Origin: Stenopsyche tienmushanensis
Lineage: Eukaryota > Arthropoda > Insecta > Trichoptera > Stenopsychidae
Direction of reading: 5' to 3'
DNA: 64,000 bases
Assembly (NCBI GenBank): GCA_008973525.1
Contig: WACJ01000132.1
Span: forward strand, 620,001-684,000
Part shown: one piece after another, positions 9,301-21,771 of the stretch
How the letters are laid out: each line of letters starts with the position of its first letter
How positions within the stretch are numbered: position 1 is the first letter of the stretch
The notes under the pieces: generated by a model
Database searches by the model: none
What the model was told of the DNA's origin: nothing
What the model saw: only the letters and a program-made list of their open reading frames with translations
Program-made: the position numbers and the translations under genes

Positions 9301-12300
9301 GTGTGTATTGATTTTTATCCCGAATCTTTATAAAATATTCTTAAGCCTATAAATACCATCACTATCTATGCAATCTAAACCTCTCACTATCCAGATGACT
9401 GTTATGTACAAATACCAGATTAGCAAAATAACACCAATATTGGATCCAGAAATTTAAATCGGGCAATAGAAGTTAACGGATGACCCGAAAACGGGATGCC
9501 CTTTGAATTTTGATAACGATGTACTAAAATCCCTAATCAAGTCGGGTCCACGACAAACAATGGTGCATTTATCGCAAATATTTCCATAGACCACTGTGCA
9601 AACATATTTAAATTTTTCCAGCAAAACATATAGAATAGCTGTATGGGTATACATAAAGCAAAATTGAATGAAAAGAACTAAACTGGAAAGTATTATCGTA
9701 TCCTTCTTATTCATTAAACCTTAACCCGATGGATTCCCACCTTTTTAGATTCATGGAGCACAGCTTGAGAGAAAAACAATTTAAATAAATGGATTTGAAC
9801 TGTTTTTTTAAACCAAATACGCGAATATTTTTAGGTACTCCTAATATATACAAAAACATGATACTTTTAAATTTGACATGGAAATAAGCGAGTCTAATTA
9901 ACCAAAAAACATAACAAAACAAGCAACCGGACAGTGAGAAGTAATTGATTCGGGTTCAATCAGAGTAATTTGATATTTTAGGTTGCTAATTTATTTTCAT
10001 GTATTTTATCAAATTCAAGCCGTAGAAAATCATTCTCATTGACTTTTCCAATGGTCTATGGTTATAATTATCATGTTACAAAACAGCTTCAATTTATTTA
10101 TTCTTCTAATGTGAATTAAGGCTTGACGGAATTTACGACATCAAAAATATTGCCTTTTGACGAGAAAAGAACTGTCGCAATTTTGAAACCGCTCTCTTAT
10201 TTGGGATGAAAGTCAATGGGTATTTTATGCACTGATGCACACATCGACTTGAATGAATGCTTATCTTGGTATTTTGCGAATTTATTGATGGCTTTCTTTC
10301 ATAACAGCTAATAATAAATAAGCAATGAAGCATATTTGTAGTATGAAAACGTTCCTGAACAATGTCAATTTCTTCTATTTTATCATCGTTTTTTTAACAT
10401 TAAATGCATTTTGCAAGATGAATGCCATTTGTCAGTCTAATAATTTAGTTGTGGGATGAGAGATTAACTTCCTGATATGCTAATATGATCCATTATTATC
10501 AACAGCCATCTTCTGTCTATTATCCACATAGGATATCGACAATGAATATCATTATTCCCGGTTGATTGTTATGCTTGACAATTGTGGACTAGATGCTTAT
10601 TCAAGACAATTCAAGCGTATCTATTTGCATATATTAATAATTAATATAATATGTTCATATTTATCAATATTATGTAATACAATTGTATTGTTAAGTTTGT
10701 TTTATAAAAATGGATGGAGAAACAATGGAATTGGGTCGTAAATAAAATATTTTAGTTCAGTGGTAATTGGATCTAAAATCATGACCCAAGCATATCTTTG
10801 CTTTTTCACGACTACTCATTGCTCTTAATGTTTGGTGGACTCACTCACTCAAAATTTTATATGGATTTTTAGCAAAATGTTCAATACACAGGGATTTGAA
10901 ATATTGAATACAATCATAGATATTAATAACTTTTCTGTGGTCAAATTCAACATTCGCTTCTCGGGTCTTTAAAAGCATTTCCGGCGAAGTTGCTGTTCAT
11001 TTTGGGCCACCATTATTGCATTTAACTATGCTGTCAGTACTATTGAAACAATTAAAAGCACAATATGTAGACATTCTATTTAAATGCTTGAGTTCACAAA
11101 TAGTAGAAATTTCATAAATCATTTAAATTAAAATTTTAAATTTTATTTAAATACGTGATTTAGACATAAAAATACTCAAGTGCATTACAATAATTGGTAA
11201 CACTTGATTTGGTGTATTATTGGTGAGTCTTTTATGAAGGCTTTTATTATATTTTTGAACGAAATTAATATCAAATATGTAGCCTAATGGAAATGTTGAC
11301 AGCTTTGAAAAGATAAAATGACATGATTCATAGTAGAAAAGCTGAAAAAAATCAATGATTGCGTGACATTAAAATCATGAAACCTTGAACATTCCCAACA
11401 CGACTTGATTCATCGAGTGCAATTATAGAGATAATTTTATATGACATTAAATTATAATATGACATTAATTACACGAAAAAAACATGTCATCAACAGTGCA
11501 TGATTTAAATTAAAGTCAAGAGTTTTATTCTTAAATTATTTCATATTTATAGTATTCATATGAACTAAAATTATGCTTCCAAAAGTTTATCTTCCGCATC
11601 TAAAATATTGATGAAGCTTACAGCATTCATTATTCTGCTACACGAGAAGTGCATTATGTTATTTTAGCTGGTTCAAATTGGACATAAATTTGCAATTAGG
11701 TGCAAATTTAGTAAATTGAATTGAATATAAATGTAAATATCACATTTATAAGTCACACAAGTAAACCGACTTCAACCACACAATGTTTTGCTTTATAACT
11801 GTTATATCCGGTTACTCAGGAAGAAATTGCATTCACCACGAAGCTATTTCTATAGGACATGAATATAAGCTTTTAGCAAAGTTATGTGTAGTCGGATATC
11901 ACGAACACATAATGGAAGCTTTTCCGCAAGGAAAAATCCGATTTAAGTGAAAAGAAGATCGGCGAAGCAATCTAAGTGTAAGAAACTAATATTGAAAAAT
12001 GTTTGCCGTATTGCCGCCCGAAAATGTATACGATGTAAGAAAATAAATGTCATTATTAAATTGCCATCCCTTTGATAAATATTTACATTTTTCATCCCCG
12101 CACGAATTTTTCGCCATAAATGTCAGAATATTCCCGACGACGGGATTTTCGATGTCACTTTTTAGTGGGCCCCCCACAAAAACTTAAGCCCTATCAAATA
12201 TTGCTACCACTTCACAGACAGGTGTCACTTACACCTCCATAAAAGTAGTAAAGGATCGTTCGGGATCCACATAAAGCCGGGACAGGCTTACTTATCTCGG

Positions 12301-12559
12301 GAAATGGGACGTTAAACTAAGCCGCGTATAACCGAAATCGCGCAATCCGGAGGGGATCTTAATCTCTAATGAAGAACACGGCTGTAAACAGTTTTACAAT
12401 ATTGATTTGCATTAATACGTTTATTGAAAAATCCAGCGATTATGTTTAACACATTACGGACGGATCACGCGTTTTCGCGTTTTAAATCCATTCCAAATTT
12501 TGCTTGAAAATAATATAACATATTCGCCCTATCTATTCGCATTTTTTATAGGTAGAAGT
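9301..12559. other. 3.2-kb stretch without recognised genes
   Basis: Several 60-86 codon frames on the minus strand (for example 9454-9714) show no domain. The segment 12180-12370 is less AT-rich and could be conserved noncoding DNA, but nothing in it is diagnostic. Confidence 0.5.
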
Positions 12560-12579
12560 AGCTTGTATCTTCGGTAGAA

Positions 12580-12665
12580 AATTTCAGAACCGTGACAAGG
12601 GTACGAAGCGCCCGTGGCAAGTATCTAAATTGCACCCCCCCCCCCGCCCAGAAATCTACTTTTTT
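12580..12665 (-). repeat. Possible decayed end of a hAT-type MITE with G/C run
   Basis: The words GTGACAAGGGTACGAAGCGC and CCGTGGCAAGTATC, followed by an 11-base C run at 12635-12645, resemble the terminal region of common arthropod hAT MITEs that begin CAGTGGCGTAGC. No second end or target duplication is visible, so this remains a resemblance from memory. Confidence 0.28.
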
Positions 12666-13293
12666 TAAAAAAGTTAATCTTTTAAAAAAAAAATACTATG
12701 GATAGAAAGTATATAAAGCTTATGTTTCAAAACGCTGCGTTGTTTATTAATTGTTTGGCTTCCATCAATATTGAACATTCTCAGTGAATTTGTAAAATTA
12801 TCGTTTAGTTCTACAATACTTTTATTTAAAATATCATGAGCCACCTATTTAAATTATCCTCCGAGAGGGCTTTTATGATTGTGCAGATCATAGAAGGCCC
12901 CAGGTGTGCATTTATCCCCAAAAATATCGCAAAAACCCCTAAAAAGGAACGAAGTGGCCATAAGGTCCAACCGGTCCGCTTTTCGGACCGCTGACATACC
13001 ACTAACCAAGACTCCATTCCCGAACATGTCTATAGAACCATTACGATCTTTCATTAGAAAACGAAGTTTTTCGAAGAAGACTGACCGGCCTTTTTTTAAT
13101 TGCTATCAATAAAAAAAGAAAAATCCTATTTGGAAAATGATATATATTTACTTCTATATTCACATGTAATACATGTTTAGATAAAATACGTACATATAGG
13201 CGCGAATATCTGTGCTTTTATAATAAAATACTATCTATTGTATAGATATATATAATGTAATGAATAGCAAAAATAATAAATAAAACATGCATA

Positions 13294-13901
13294 CAACGTG
13301 TATCCCAAAAGTCATGAAATATTTAAAAAAAAAAGATGTATCGATAATATTGGTACAATTTAATAATATCCTTCAAAGTTATCTCAATGAGCATCTACAC
13401 ATTTTTTTCATGGACCCTCCCATGCCCGGTACACCTCTAAAAGGCATCGATGGGAACTTTCTTCAAAGCTGACGTCATGATCTCTTGGATATACAATGCT
13501 GTCAAAACGTGTCTTTTAAGAGCGGTTTTGATCTTTGGGAACCAAAAATGGCGGCCAAAACTAAGGCGGGATTACAGGGTGGCTATGATTACGTTTCCTC
13601 GTTGTGTTTCGCCAAGAACTCATGGACGAGTAGATATGTGTGGCTGGACGCATTGTCATGATGTAACATCCAGGTAGTCCCTTTTCCTTAATATTTCCAG
13701 ATTATCCATGTTAAAGGCAACTTTAATGTTCTGTCTTTGAAGTACAAACTGCCAAAGGGTGCATTAAATCAGCTATCCTGATTTTAATGATGCCCTGTAA
13801 AGTTAAAGATCCCCCTCGTCTCACTCAATTGATTCGAATACGTAGTGACTAGTAGGACACTGGCAAAAAAATATGTTTCATGACTTTTGGGATGCACCTT
13901 G
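13294..13901 (-). mobile_element. Mariner-type element, internal-deletion derivative
   Basis: The ends CAACGTGTATCCCAAAAGTC and, inverted, CAAGGTGCATCCCAAAAGTC are terminal inverted repeats that extend into ATGAAA. The left flank is TA and the right flank TG, a decayed TA duplication. Minus-strand translation, with several frame breaks, gives FPKIKTALK followed by a DIQEI helix and ALKKVPIDAF. This is the C-terminal pattern of Tc1/mariner transposases after the last catalytic residue. The element is only 608 bp, so about half of the transposase, including the DNA-binding domain, has been deleted. Confidence 0.78.
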
Positions 13902-14723
13902 TGCATGAGTTTAAAATTTTGGCAAATTTGTAGAATAGTTATTGAAGATAATAAAACTCAACTCTAATCTACAGAATTATTTTCTACTTTGTTCATTAAT
14001 TTCTGTAAAAAAAACTGCTTATATATTTTTTTCCCTCACAAACATAATTTCAATTTTTCAGAATGAGACTTAGCATTATTTTTTTGAAATTTTATTTTTT
14101 TGCTTGAATTAAAACTGATTTCAAATACAAGTTCATATCACCCATCACCATTTTTTAAAATTAATTTCTAATATTTATTCAGCTTCAAAAATATTAATTT
14201 ACTTAGCTTTGTTTTCGTTCTCTGGTCAAATAAAAACTACAAGAAATATGTGTTTCCTGAACCGTGTCTCAATACAAAAAGCTTGCAAAAAGAATACGTC
14301 TTAAAATTTTGTTGATACACAAATATAGATATGCGGAAAATCATACTTAAAAACCAAAAATATCATATATGGGTTTATCATCCCTTTATATTTATTTACT
14401 TTTACATTATATCAAACATGCAAAATACATCAACATCTAAACATATTTAAATTTTTTTAAACACTAAATTATTTATAAAATGCATGTGATTATTTTATCA
14501 AATTATTTCATAGAATAAAATATTATAGAACAAGATAATTTATAAGAATGACGCCCATTTCGCTTTAATCATCATATTTTGGATGCCTTCATAAAGCGAA
14601 ATGGTCGTCAAAAATAGTATTTATAGTTGATATATTATACATATGTATTTATAATCTATTAATCTATCTCTTATTAGATGTAAGATTTTCCTGTTTTATA
14701 TGCACAAATAACATAATAGTCTT
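13902..14723. other. AT-rich spacer with one short dispersed repeat
   Basis: The only item seen is TGTTTCCTGAACCGTG at 14251-14266. It recurs with small changes at 28926-28953 and 37662-37689. The rest is unique-looking AT-rich DNA. Confidence 0.5.
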
Positions 14724-14811
14724 TTAACCCTTATCGCGCGTACATTTGGGCGATGCAATATTAAATGTTTTTATTTAAAAAAATAGTTCAAAATCGCGAG
14801 CTAAGGGTTGA
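14724..14811. mobile_element. 80-bp miniature element with TTAA-type flanks
   Basis: TTAA at 14724-14727 and TTGA at 14808-14811 bracket ends that read CCCTTATCGCGCG and, inverted, CCCTTAGCTCGCG. The interior is a short T-rich spacer. This is the architecture of a minimal piggyBac-type MITE, although at 80 bp a chance inverted repeat is not fully excluded. Confidence 0.5.
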
Positions 14812-15062
14812 TTTGATTCTGAGTTTTATTTAGTATCCATGCTAGAATGGTCCTGATGTGTTAACCTTTTCGATGAATCTCATTGCATCAATTGTTATAT
14901 ACTTGTCCCGGGTTTTATCACCCAGCGGCCACATCTGCACGTTGCCGTTTCTAGGAGCAATGTAACGACAAATAGGAAGCGATTAGGTGTTAATTTAATG
15001 TAATATATGGCTTGTGATGTGTGTTGTTAACCCTTTGGTGTGATATGTGTTTTCTACTACAG

Positions 15063-15182
15063 GGGGTGCTTCTGTGCCCGCAAACCTTGTCCCAGGCCCG
15101 CCGCTCCAGGCTGAGGAGAGCGTTTACTGAAGCCACCGGGGATACGGTCTCCTATGTCAAAACGGTGGGCCAGAACCAATAA
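15063..15182 (+). CDS. Candidate terminal coding exon (39 codons plus stop)
   Basis: A good 3' splice site precedes it: TGTGTTTTCTACTACAG ends at 15062. The frame that opens in phase 0 at 15063 gives a 39-residue tail containing LCPQTLSQARRSRLRRAF and TEATGDTVSYVKTVGQ, ending in TAA at 15180-15182. The codons are markedly GC-rich at third positions (CTG, CCG, GCC, CGC, GTC, GTG), unlike the AT-rich surroundings, and the stretch after the stop returns to AT-rich. The peptide has a basic Arg cluster followed by a polar tail, which would suit the cytoplasmic C-terminus of a larger protein. I do not recognise the family. If real, the gene lies on the plus strand and its upstream exons are further left or outside the window. 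Confidence 0.4.
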   Translation, partial: GVLLCPQTLSQARRSRLRRAFTEATGDTVSYVKTVGQNQ

Positions 15183-17347
15183 CAGTTTACCAAATTTAGT
15201 GCAGACCATGTACATTTGACCATGCATTCATTGTAGACCCACCCGCCCCCCCACGAGACACGCGCTCCAGCTGCTGTATCTTTGTGTTATGTGTGGTCTT
15301 AGATTATTGGGCACCGCTTTAGTTTAAGTCCTCTCTCTTCTACTTCCTAGCAATGCACCAATTCACATCGATGTTTCACCAAAAATGTATATTATAAATC
15401 ACAGCACACGTTAGAAAGGCACTGTCGTCACACGAGAGGACGCATTTAGACAGCAATTGTGATTGTCGATCAAATGTGTTATAAATCTTCATCAACAACG
15501 TTTGCTTTATGTTTTCAGATGTATAATGTAGCAAATTTCATAATTAAACCTTCGTATCCAAGCATATATTTAAAGCAACCCTGAAAGGAGCTTGAAACAT
15601 ACATCTTTATCAAAAGTATACAAAACCTTAAAGGCCAAGATCTAGCGCCCTGTAATGACATTTGGCAGCCATTGATCATGGATTTTTTCTACATTACTAT
15701 ATGATACTAAATCGTGACAAATTATTCGATATTCAGATAATAGGATATCTTGGAGTTTCTCTTTTTGAAATGATTTTATCCACATGTTGAACAAATCGCA
15801 TATGCAGAAATATAATTTTACAAAAATCTGGAACAATATACGAATTGTGCCTATGAAAATTTCATAAATTGCAAATTGAAGCCTTAATTCCAATTCTATT
15901 CGAAATTGACAATCGATAATACGACTTGATGAAAGCATTCATGAGATAAATCTAATTGTCAACGTTGAATCGACAAATTTAGCAACATTCGATATTCGCA
16001 AATGAAAAGCTCTCGAATGTGGGAAAAGAGATGAAAATGTGCATAGAATGCAAAATTTTTGTGATTTTCCCAATAAAAAAATAATCTATGGATACAAATT
16101 TATTTGAATATTTCATATTAAAATTAATTAAATGATTTAATAAATACATACACGTTGTTGATGAACACTTTAGCATCATTTTCATCATTGATGACTTTAC
16201 ATCAGATAATTTCTTCTCATGTCTTGAACCAACATTTTCAAGCTCATTTCAATTCTTCATAACGTCGAAAAAATGTTTCAATACACAATTTTCCGCACAT
16301 AAAGAACAACAGCATTCAGTTCATTTTAATCTCGCAGGAATTAATCTATGACCACACGTAGCATGCTTTAGAGGTTTCACAAATTCCCCGAACACGCAGC
16401 AACCCACCCTTTTTGGCTGTATAAAAAGCAATTAATCGCAAAACATACAACAGGTTTTTAATTTTATCCACATTTAAAAATGTACATACGCACCTCTCAT
16501 AAAAACCTGATGTATCTGGCAAAGACCCCCATGCTTTTTGGCCGCGAAACCCCACCAAGCACCCCACATTGCCGATAACGAAGAACCTTTTACAGTTGAT
16601 TAGTTTGTAGGTGAATCGCTTTAGTAATGCACAGAACACAAGAGAAGCACTAAATATACTTTGAACAAAAAAAACGCTGAAAGTCTTAATGTTAAAAACA
16701 TGACATGTCCAACGTCGCCAAAAGCGACATATGCTCTGTGGCTTATGTAGAAAATGAATATGTTTAATTTTATGCAAAACATGTATGTAGATGATGATAT
16801 ATTGCAATTGGCGAACCGCAGCTTTGGTAAGTCCAATTTTGATTAATACAAATAGAAGTAGCATTTATTTTGTATATATTTAATATTATCACTGCCAAAA
16901 ATCAATAGATCCAATAATATTTAATATGAATCATTTGTGAAGTGGTTTATTTTATATTGTGATATGTTGAAAGTAGTGCACTTAAGCTTTCAGTCTGAAA
17001 AATTGCTTTAGGAATCCTCTTTAATGCTGTTTTGCTCTTTGATATCAAATGATCCACATACGTATAAACAATGGCGCACAAAGACAAAACCTACAAAAAT
17101 AGAAATTGGATCATTTTTCAGTCATGTCAAAATGCACTTAGAACAATGTCGCGCATTTGTCTTATGATTAATCGCGATTGAAATTATTAAATATGTGTAA
17201 ACGCTTAGCAGCTCGCAGATCAATATTAGACGCGCCATCTGTTAGTCGCTTACGAACTATTATATTTATGAATTTTCTGATTGTTGGCCTCATATAGGAT
17301 AAATGGAATATTTTTGATTGATGTTAAAAATTAAATTTGAATAATTA

Positions 17348-17351
<4 letters not shown>
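15183..17351. other. 2.2-kb stretch, possible 3' UTR then unassigned DNA
   Basis: If the exon ending at 15182 is genuine, its 3' UTR would start here. An ATTAAA hexamer lies near 15542. A 172-codon minus-strand frame (16346-16864) is long for AT-rich DNA. Its product is rich in Ile, Phe, Leu and Cys without a membrane topology or motif I can name, and I do not call it a gene. A 98-codon minus frame at 15642-15938 is equally featureless. Confidence 0.4.
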
Positions 17352-17379
<28 letters not shown>

Positions 17380-17553
17380 GCGGTGGCTTTTAGCGATCCC
17401 TTTTTATGGAATCATTACCAACCATTTTGACATGGTTTTTCATGGCATATATATGTTTTTAAAAATGTGGTTGCCAGCCACATCTCCTGTGGGATTCGAA
17501 CCCGAGATGATCGAGTTATGAGTCCAACCGCTTAACGCGGGACTACCTACAGG
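17352..17553 (-). mobile_element. tRNA-derived SINE with long A tail
   Basis: Read on the minus strand, the element starts CCTGTAGGTAGTCCCGCG at 17553 and has a tRNA-like head with a perfect polymerase III B box GGTTCGAATCC near 17486-17496. A tRNA-unrelated body of about 100 nt follows, ending in GCCACCGC, and then an uninterrupted A28 tail (T28 at 17352-17379 on the plus strand). The head is tRNA-like in size and order, but its arms pair imperfectly and it is not lysine-type, so it did not come from the neighbouring tRNA-Lys. Both flanks are (TA)-rich and no clear target duplication can be defined. The unbroken tail suggests a fairly recent insertion. It has no coding capacity and would depend on a LINE. 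Confidence 0.75.
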
Positions 17554-17622
17554 AAAAAAATATATATATATATATATTTTTTTTTACCCAAATGTTGCAA
17601 ATATTTCAATAAGGTTTTTCAA

Positions 17623-17695
17623 GCCCGGCTAGCTCAGTCGGTAGAGCATGAGACTCTTAATCTCAGGGTCGTGGGTTCGAGCCCCACGTTGGGCG
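17623..17695 (+). tRNA. tRNA-Lys (anticodon CUU), copy 3
   Basis: It is identical over 73 nt to the other copies, here on the plus strand. The 3' flank is GCATTATTTTATT, so the terminator is a shorter T4 run. It starts 69 bp from the 5' end of the SINE, which points away from it on the other strand. Confidence 0.96.
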
Positions 17696-17748
17696 CATTA
17701 TTTTATTAAATTATTTGGGGTTTCATTTTTTTATAAATTAAAAAAAAA

Positions 17749-17777
17749 TTGACACATTTTAGTCGGGCGTTAAATCG
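17749..17777. repeat. Orphan right half of a TTAA MITE
   Basis: TTGACACATTTTAGTCGGGCG followed by TTAA resembles the right arm of the 90-bp MITE at 2585-2674. The matching left arm is absent, so this is a fragment. Confidence 0.35.
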
Positions 17778-18020
17778 CAAAACAAGTATAACTTGTGCTA
17801 TTTTTAAGCTATACACAACATATATTATAAAATATTTTTTTAAAACTACTGGAAAATAATATTTTAATACTTTATTTATGAATGATATTTAAAAAAAACG
17901 CTTTTTTTCTCCTCAAAAGTAAAATTTTATAAAAATCACCATGAATTTTTTTGGTATCGCTTTTTAAAAATACATATTTTGTCCAAATAACAAATCTTGA
18001 TTTGATACATTAAATAGCAA

Positions 18021-18772
18021 ATACACCTTTTTTTTGTGCGGTAGATGCGTTCCGCGGAAAATCGCACAAAAAAAAGCTATGACTTACATATAAAAAGTGA
18101 ATATGCGTTCATGGTTTTTAAAAACCGCATAACTTTGAAACAGCTATTTAAAATATATCCAAAGCGCACAAAAAAAGCTAAAGCGTTGCTATTTTCGATA
18201 TGACTCAAAATCGCACTCTTGGGAAGAAATAGTGTACCCAGTGTCAATGTCATTATTATTTTGTGCAGATTTTTTCTTTCCCACAATATAATTCATAATT
18301 CAGTAAATATGTCACTATAATCTCTAACTCAAAAATAAATCACAAAATGGCGACTGTTTAAAAAAAAATTCAGTAAAGTCATATTTTGGCCTTTTTTGTC
18401 AAAAAAAATGGTTAAAATATAAATTTTAACATAAATCTGGCAGGAACAATAGAGGGTTGTATAGAAAAGATTTGTACCCAGTTTGAAGTAAATTAATTAA
18501 TTAAAACATGAGATATGATATCGATCGTGTTGAAAAAAGTAGTTGCAATTTTGGAAATTCCTTTTATAAATTCCTATTTCCGCAATATAATATTTGCAGT
18601 CCCAAATTATATTTTATTTCCAAATTTCGATTAGTGTTGATGATTTATTTCCTATTTTATCTAAAATATCTCGATACGTACTCGTTATGAAATTTTAATA
18701 AAAGGAAAAATGCTTAAAAAACCGCATAACTTCGAAATCGCACAAAAAAAGTCGCACAAAAAGAGGTTTGAG
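18021..18772 (+). mobile_element. GCACAAAAAAAG-rich MITE, copy 2 (family P1)
   Basis: The left end ACACCTTTTTTTTGTGCGGT and right end CGCACAAAAAGAGGTTTGAG are the family's inverted termini. AAAACCGCATAACTTCGAAA near the right end is shared with copy 1. Middle segments (GTTAGTGTTGATGATTTA near 18631 in one form, CATGAGATATGATATC near 18507) align with copies 1 and 3. Copies differ by indels in the middle, which indicates an old, independently decaying family. Confidence 0.7.
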
Positions 18773-18792
18773 TAATTTTTTTTGAAAAAATT

Positions 18793-18990
18793 CTACAACA
18801 ACATTTTCGATGGCGTTTTTTGTGTTGGCTTTGAGGACATCAATTGTTTGTGGTTTATACGCATAGACCTGCGATACAAGAACGAGCCAAAAGAAAAAAG
18901 TCTAAAAGCGTTAAATCGCACGATTTCATGCCCTCCAATCCCTTGTGCAGAATGTCTGCACTGATTAAAAAAAAAATTGATGATTTGCAC
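18793..18990 (-). pseudogene. Fragment of a Tc1/mariner-like (IS630-type) transposase, C-terminal
   Basis: Minus-strand reading around 18900-18815 gives a decayed version of the L-L-D-F-F-L to A-G-L-C-V block that follows the third catalytic acid in an arthropod IS630/Tc-mariner transposase family. The diagnosis comes from the better-preserved copy at 30.6 kb, with which it shares CATCAATTGTTTG, GGTTTATACGCATA and AAAAGAAAAAAGT. Frameshifts and stops break it. No inverted repeats are visible around it. Confidence 0.55.
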
Positions 18991-19936
18991 ATGTTATTCA
19001 ATATTCCAATAAACCTTCCATAATAATTTGCCATACATTAATAAATAATTTACAATAAATTTAATAGATTTGGCTGCTAATAGCATGGTCGCTAAAACCT
19101 TACAAATTTAGAACGTCTCTATTGAAAGATCCAATAATGCCCCGACTATAGTGTGTTAAATATAACTAAAATTTCCTTGTACAAAATCCTTGCAATTATT
19201 CGAGTTTAATCGAGAATAAAACAGAAAACATGCATAAGCCAACTATGATACGTAATTTTCACACTATATTTTCTTGGAATTCGATTAAAATTTATCACTT
19301 CTTTCTTATTTTGGCAAACGGTTCCAAATAAAGTTTATTAAGTAAATATTTGCTGCCAAAGAATACATTCGTAAATATTTCTGTCGTAGTCTGCAAATGC
19401 TTCGAACCAAATAACTTATCCAATTAAACTAGGATATAGATCTTATTTCGTTTCTTATCAGGTATGGAAACCTATTTACAAGTTGTTCTTACATTAAAAA
19501 TCAAGCAAAACTGTACGTCAAATTTATCTGGGGTAATTGGCATTTATAGGATGAACCTCATCCAATTTATCATCCTTGATATTTGCAGCTGATTTTCGAT
19601 GAATACGTTCATGATATCAAAGTAAATTTAACGTCTCTCAAACATTGACATCATGGCAAAATTTAAAAATCTTCTTTGAAGCAATTTCGACTCAAGAAAA
19701 TAGTAAAATAAATGATCTCCCAGGGGAGGACGTTGCTTAAATCTTTTTCCAAAGTGTTCCGTCAATATCAATTTCAATATTTTGTCGATCGTAACGTAAT
19801 TCAGAATACACCAGCAACCCTATTCTCTTTCGTGCTCTATGTATTCGAAATATTTTCATCTTCATAATCAGTGTTTGATAAGCAAATTTCATATTAACCC
19901 TCAATTCAATCATCCCTTTAAAATAACATTGATATC
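18991..19936. other. AT-rich sequence, nothing recognised
   Basis: No frame of note, no terminal repeats and no RNA gene were seen in this 0.95-kb block. Confidence 0.5.
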
Positions 19937-19942
19937 TATGTT

Positions 19943-19944
19943 TG

Positions 19945-19987
<43 letters not shown>

Positions 19988-19988
19988 G
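19943..19988. repeat. (TA)n microsatellite
   Basis: Alternating TA with a few G and C interruptions, for example TATGTATATATATATATATA. Smaller TA tracts occur near 17560-17578, 35216-35235 and 44810-44824. Confidence 0.9.
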
Positions 19989-20004
19989 CGAAAAGACGTA
20001 TTCT

Positions 20005-20145
20005 TTCCGCCGGCTCTCAAGTGGGCTCGCATCTGAGATTATTTCGTCGCTGTAAAATAAAGATCTTGGTTAATAAAACCGTGCTGTGCACCTCCGCGAT
20101 CCGATAGCAAACGGACCCGCGGCGGTCGTCCATCTTGACTCATAA
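20005..20145 (+). repeat. LTR-like fragment with polyadenylation signals
   Basis: It contains AAATAAAG near 20056 and AATAAAAC near 20074, then GATCCGATAGCAAACGGACC near 20099. The last word closely matches GATCCGATAGAATAACGGAC in the LTR copy at 735-1000. It is probably the R-U5 part of a related LTR. No primer-binding site follows. Confidence 0.4.
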
Positions 20146-21771
20146 GTGCATCTCTACGGGGGTTTTCATCCTACGTAACAAATTTAAAATGTTTTTATGC
20201 TTTGTTTGATATTCTAAATTCATTCATAATAAAAACTAAGCACTGTACTTAAATTTGTAGCATGCAGCTTTTTTAATAATAAATAATTGAAGCACATGTT
20301 AATAATGAGTGGGGCTTTCTTCAAGTGGAAAGTACAATCGTATATAACCATCATTTCATGAGGAAAAAATAAAACAAAAAAGCATCCGACTGTAGTTAAA
20401 GTTTTATAAGTGTGCTCATTTATAATGAAAAGCCTCCGGTACGAATACGCATTTTATGTCCAACAGGTAAAAATATAGTCGGCCTTATACAGCCTTCATT
20501 TGAGGCCTTCATACACGATAAAAAGTTGTAGGAACGCAGCGGAGCAATTTTTTATATTTTCGAGCACGCAACCACTTTTTTTTTAATAAAGCCTTTAGAC
20601 TTTTCCTCTTACCCCAAACGTAAACATATTAGCGTATCGCTAAAAGCCAAACAGCGCTGTATAAACAAGCTATCCATTAACTACCGAAACATTTTCATTG
20701 TGACCCTGGGCCCTATACGCACGCCCCTACTTACATTTTATTTTTAATTAAAAAATATTCCAGTATCACTGGATCGAATCGAAATAAGCCGACAGATTAT
20801 TGATACGCTGTCCGATCGCTTTGAGCATTGTTTATAATGAAATTAGATCGGGTCTTTGATGGTTTTTAAAGTATGTGTGCTGAATAAATTAGCCTGACCG
20901 CTAATGCCATCTATTGGTCAGCGATCGATAATTGAGGGTAGCAAATGCAAAATGGCGGCAACACTGTGATGCTTAAACTCTTTATAAATTATGATTACTT
21001 TATTTTTAATAAGTCCCTTTTCAAAATCGCTTTTAGATTTTGACGGTGGAATGATGATTGTTTTTTAGAGCACAATTGATATCAAAACATTTTTATATGA
21101 GACCTTCCGCGGCCAAGACGACCGGTCAACCCAAGCCTGATTCCGTTTGATGTCGCATGATGTTTCAATTTTTTTGGAACCATCATTCGGTAGTCGGCAC
21201 TTGTAAAATATCCAGTGACGTAGTTATCTGAGTTTCGCCAATTTTATATAATAAATATTTTTATAGAAGAAATTCCAAACTTTACCTATAGTCAACGGCC
21301 TTTCAATTTTTTCCGAGGCAGAATAATGATCGAATATTATATGCAATCATTTTATTCTAATGTAGTGTATATTTAATCCATTTATAAATATTTTATGATG
21401 GCTTGAGAGTCGCTATTCGCAAAAAGCTAATCCACTCAGATGCTCGGAAATATGCAAGAGCTGACTTGCAAAATGTCTTCGGTTTCTTTATAAGAAAAAT
21501 GAGGCGGAGATAAGACCCCATTATGATTATTGCCAAGTCTTTATGAGCAAATAAAGTGATAATTGACGTCCTTTATAACTTTTGCTTGTATGAAAAAAAA
21601 TGATCTTATTTACTATCGAAATTTTACTAAAAATAAGTTCAGATTTATTAATATCAATTATTTCAAACACAAAGTTATAAAATAAAATTCCCTATATTAT
21701 TCAACATATCATACCATAGATTTTTGCCAGTCTTTTGATCTCTTTTTTATAAAAGTCTTTCGGTTCATCCC
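20146..21771. other. 1.6-kb stretch without recognised genes
   Basis: Nothing diagnostic was seen. The segment 20640-20960 is slightly GC-richer, with no domain-bearing frame. Confidence 0.5.

Noticed and set aside
16346..16864. 172-codon minus-strand open frame
   Set aside because: Its composition (Ile, Phe, Leu, Cys) follows the local bases, it has no motif or convincing topology, and one such frame is not unexpected among thousands in 64 kb.
17470..17553. A fifth, non-lysine tRNA gene
   Set aside because: The B box is perfect, but the arms pair poorly and the sequence continues into a body and A28 tail, so it is a SINE head.
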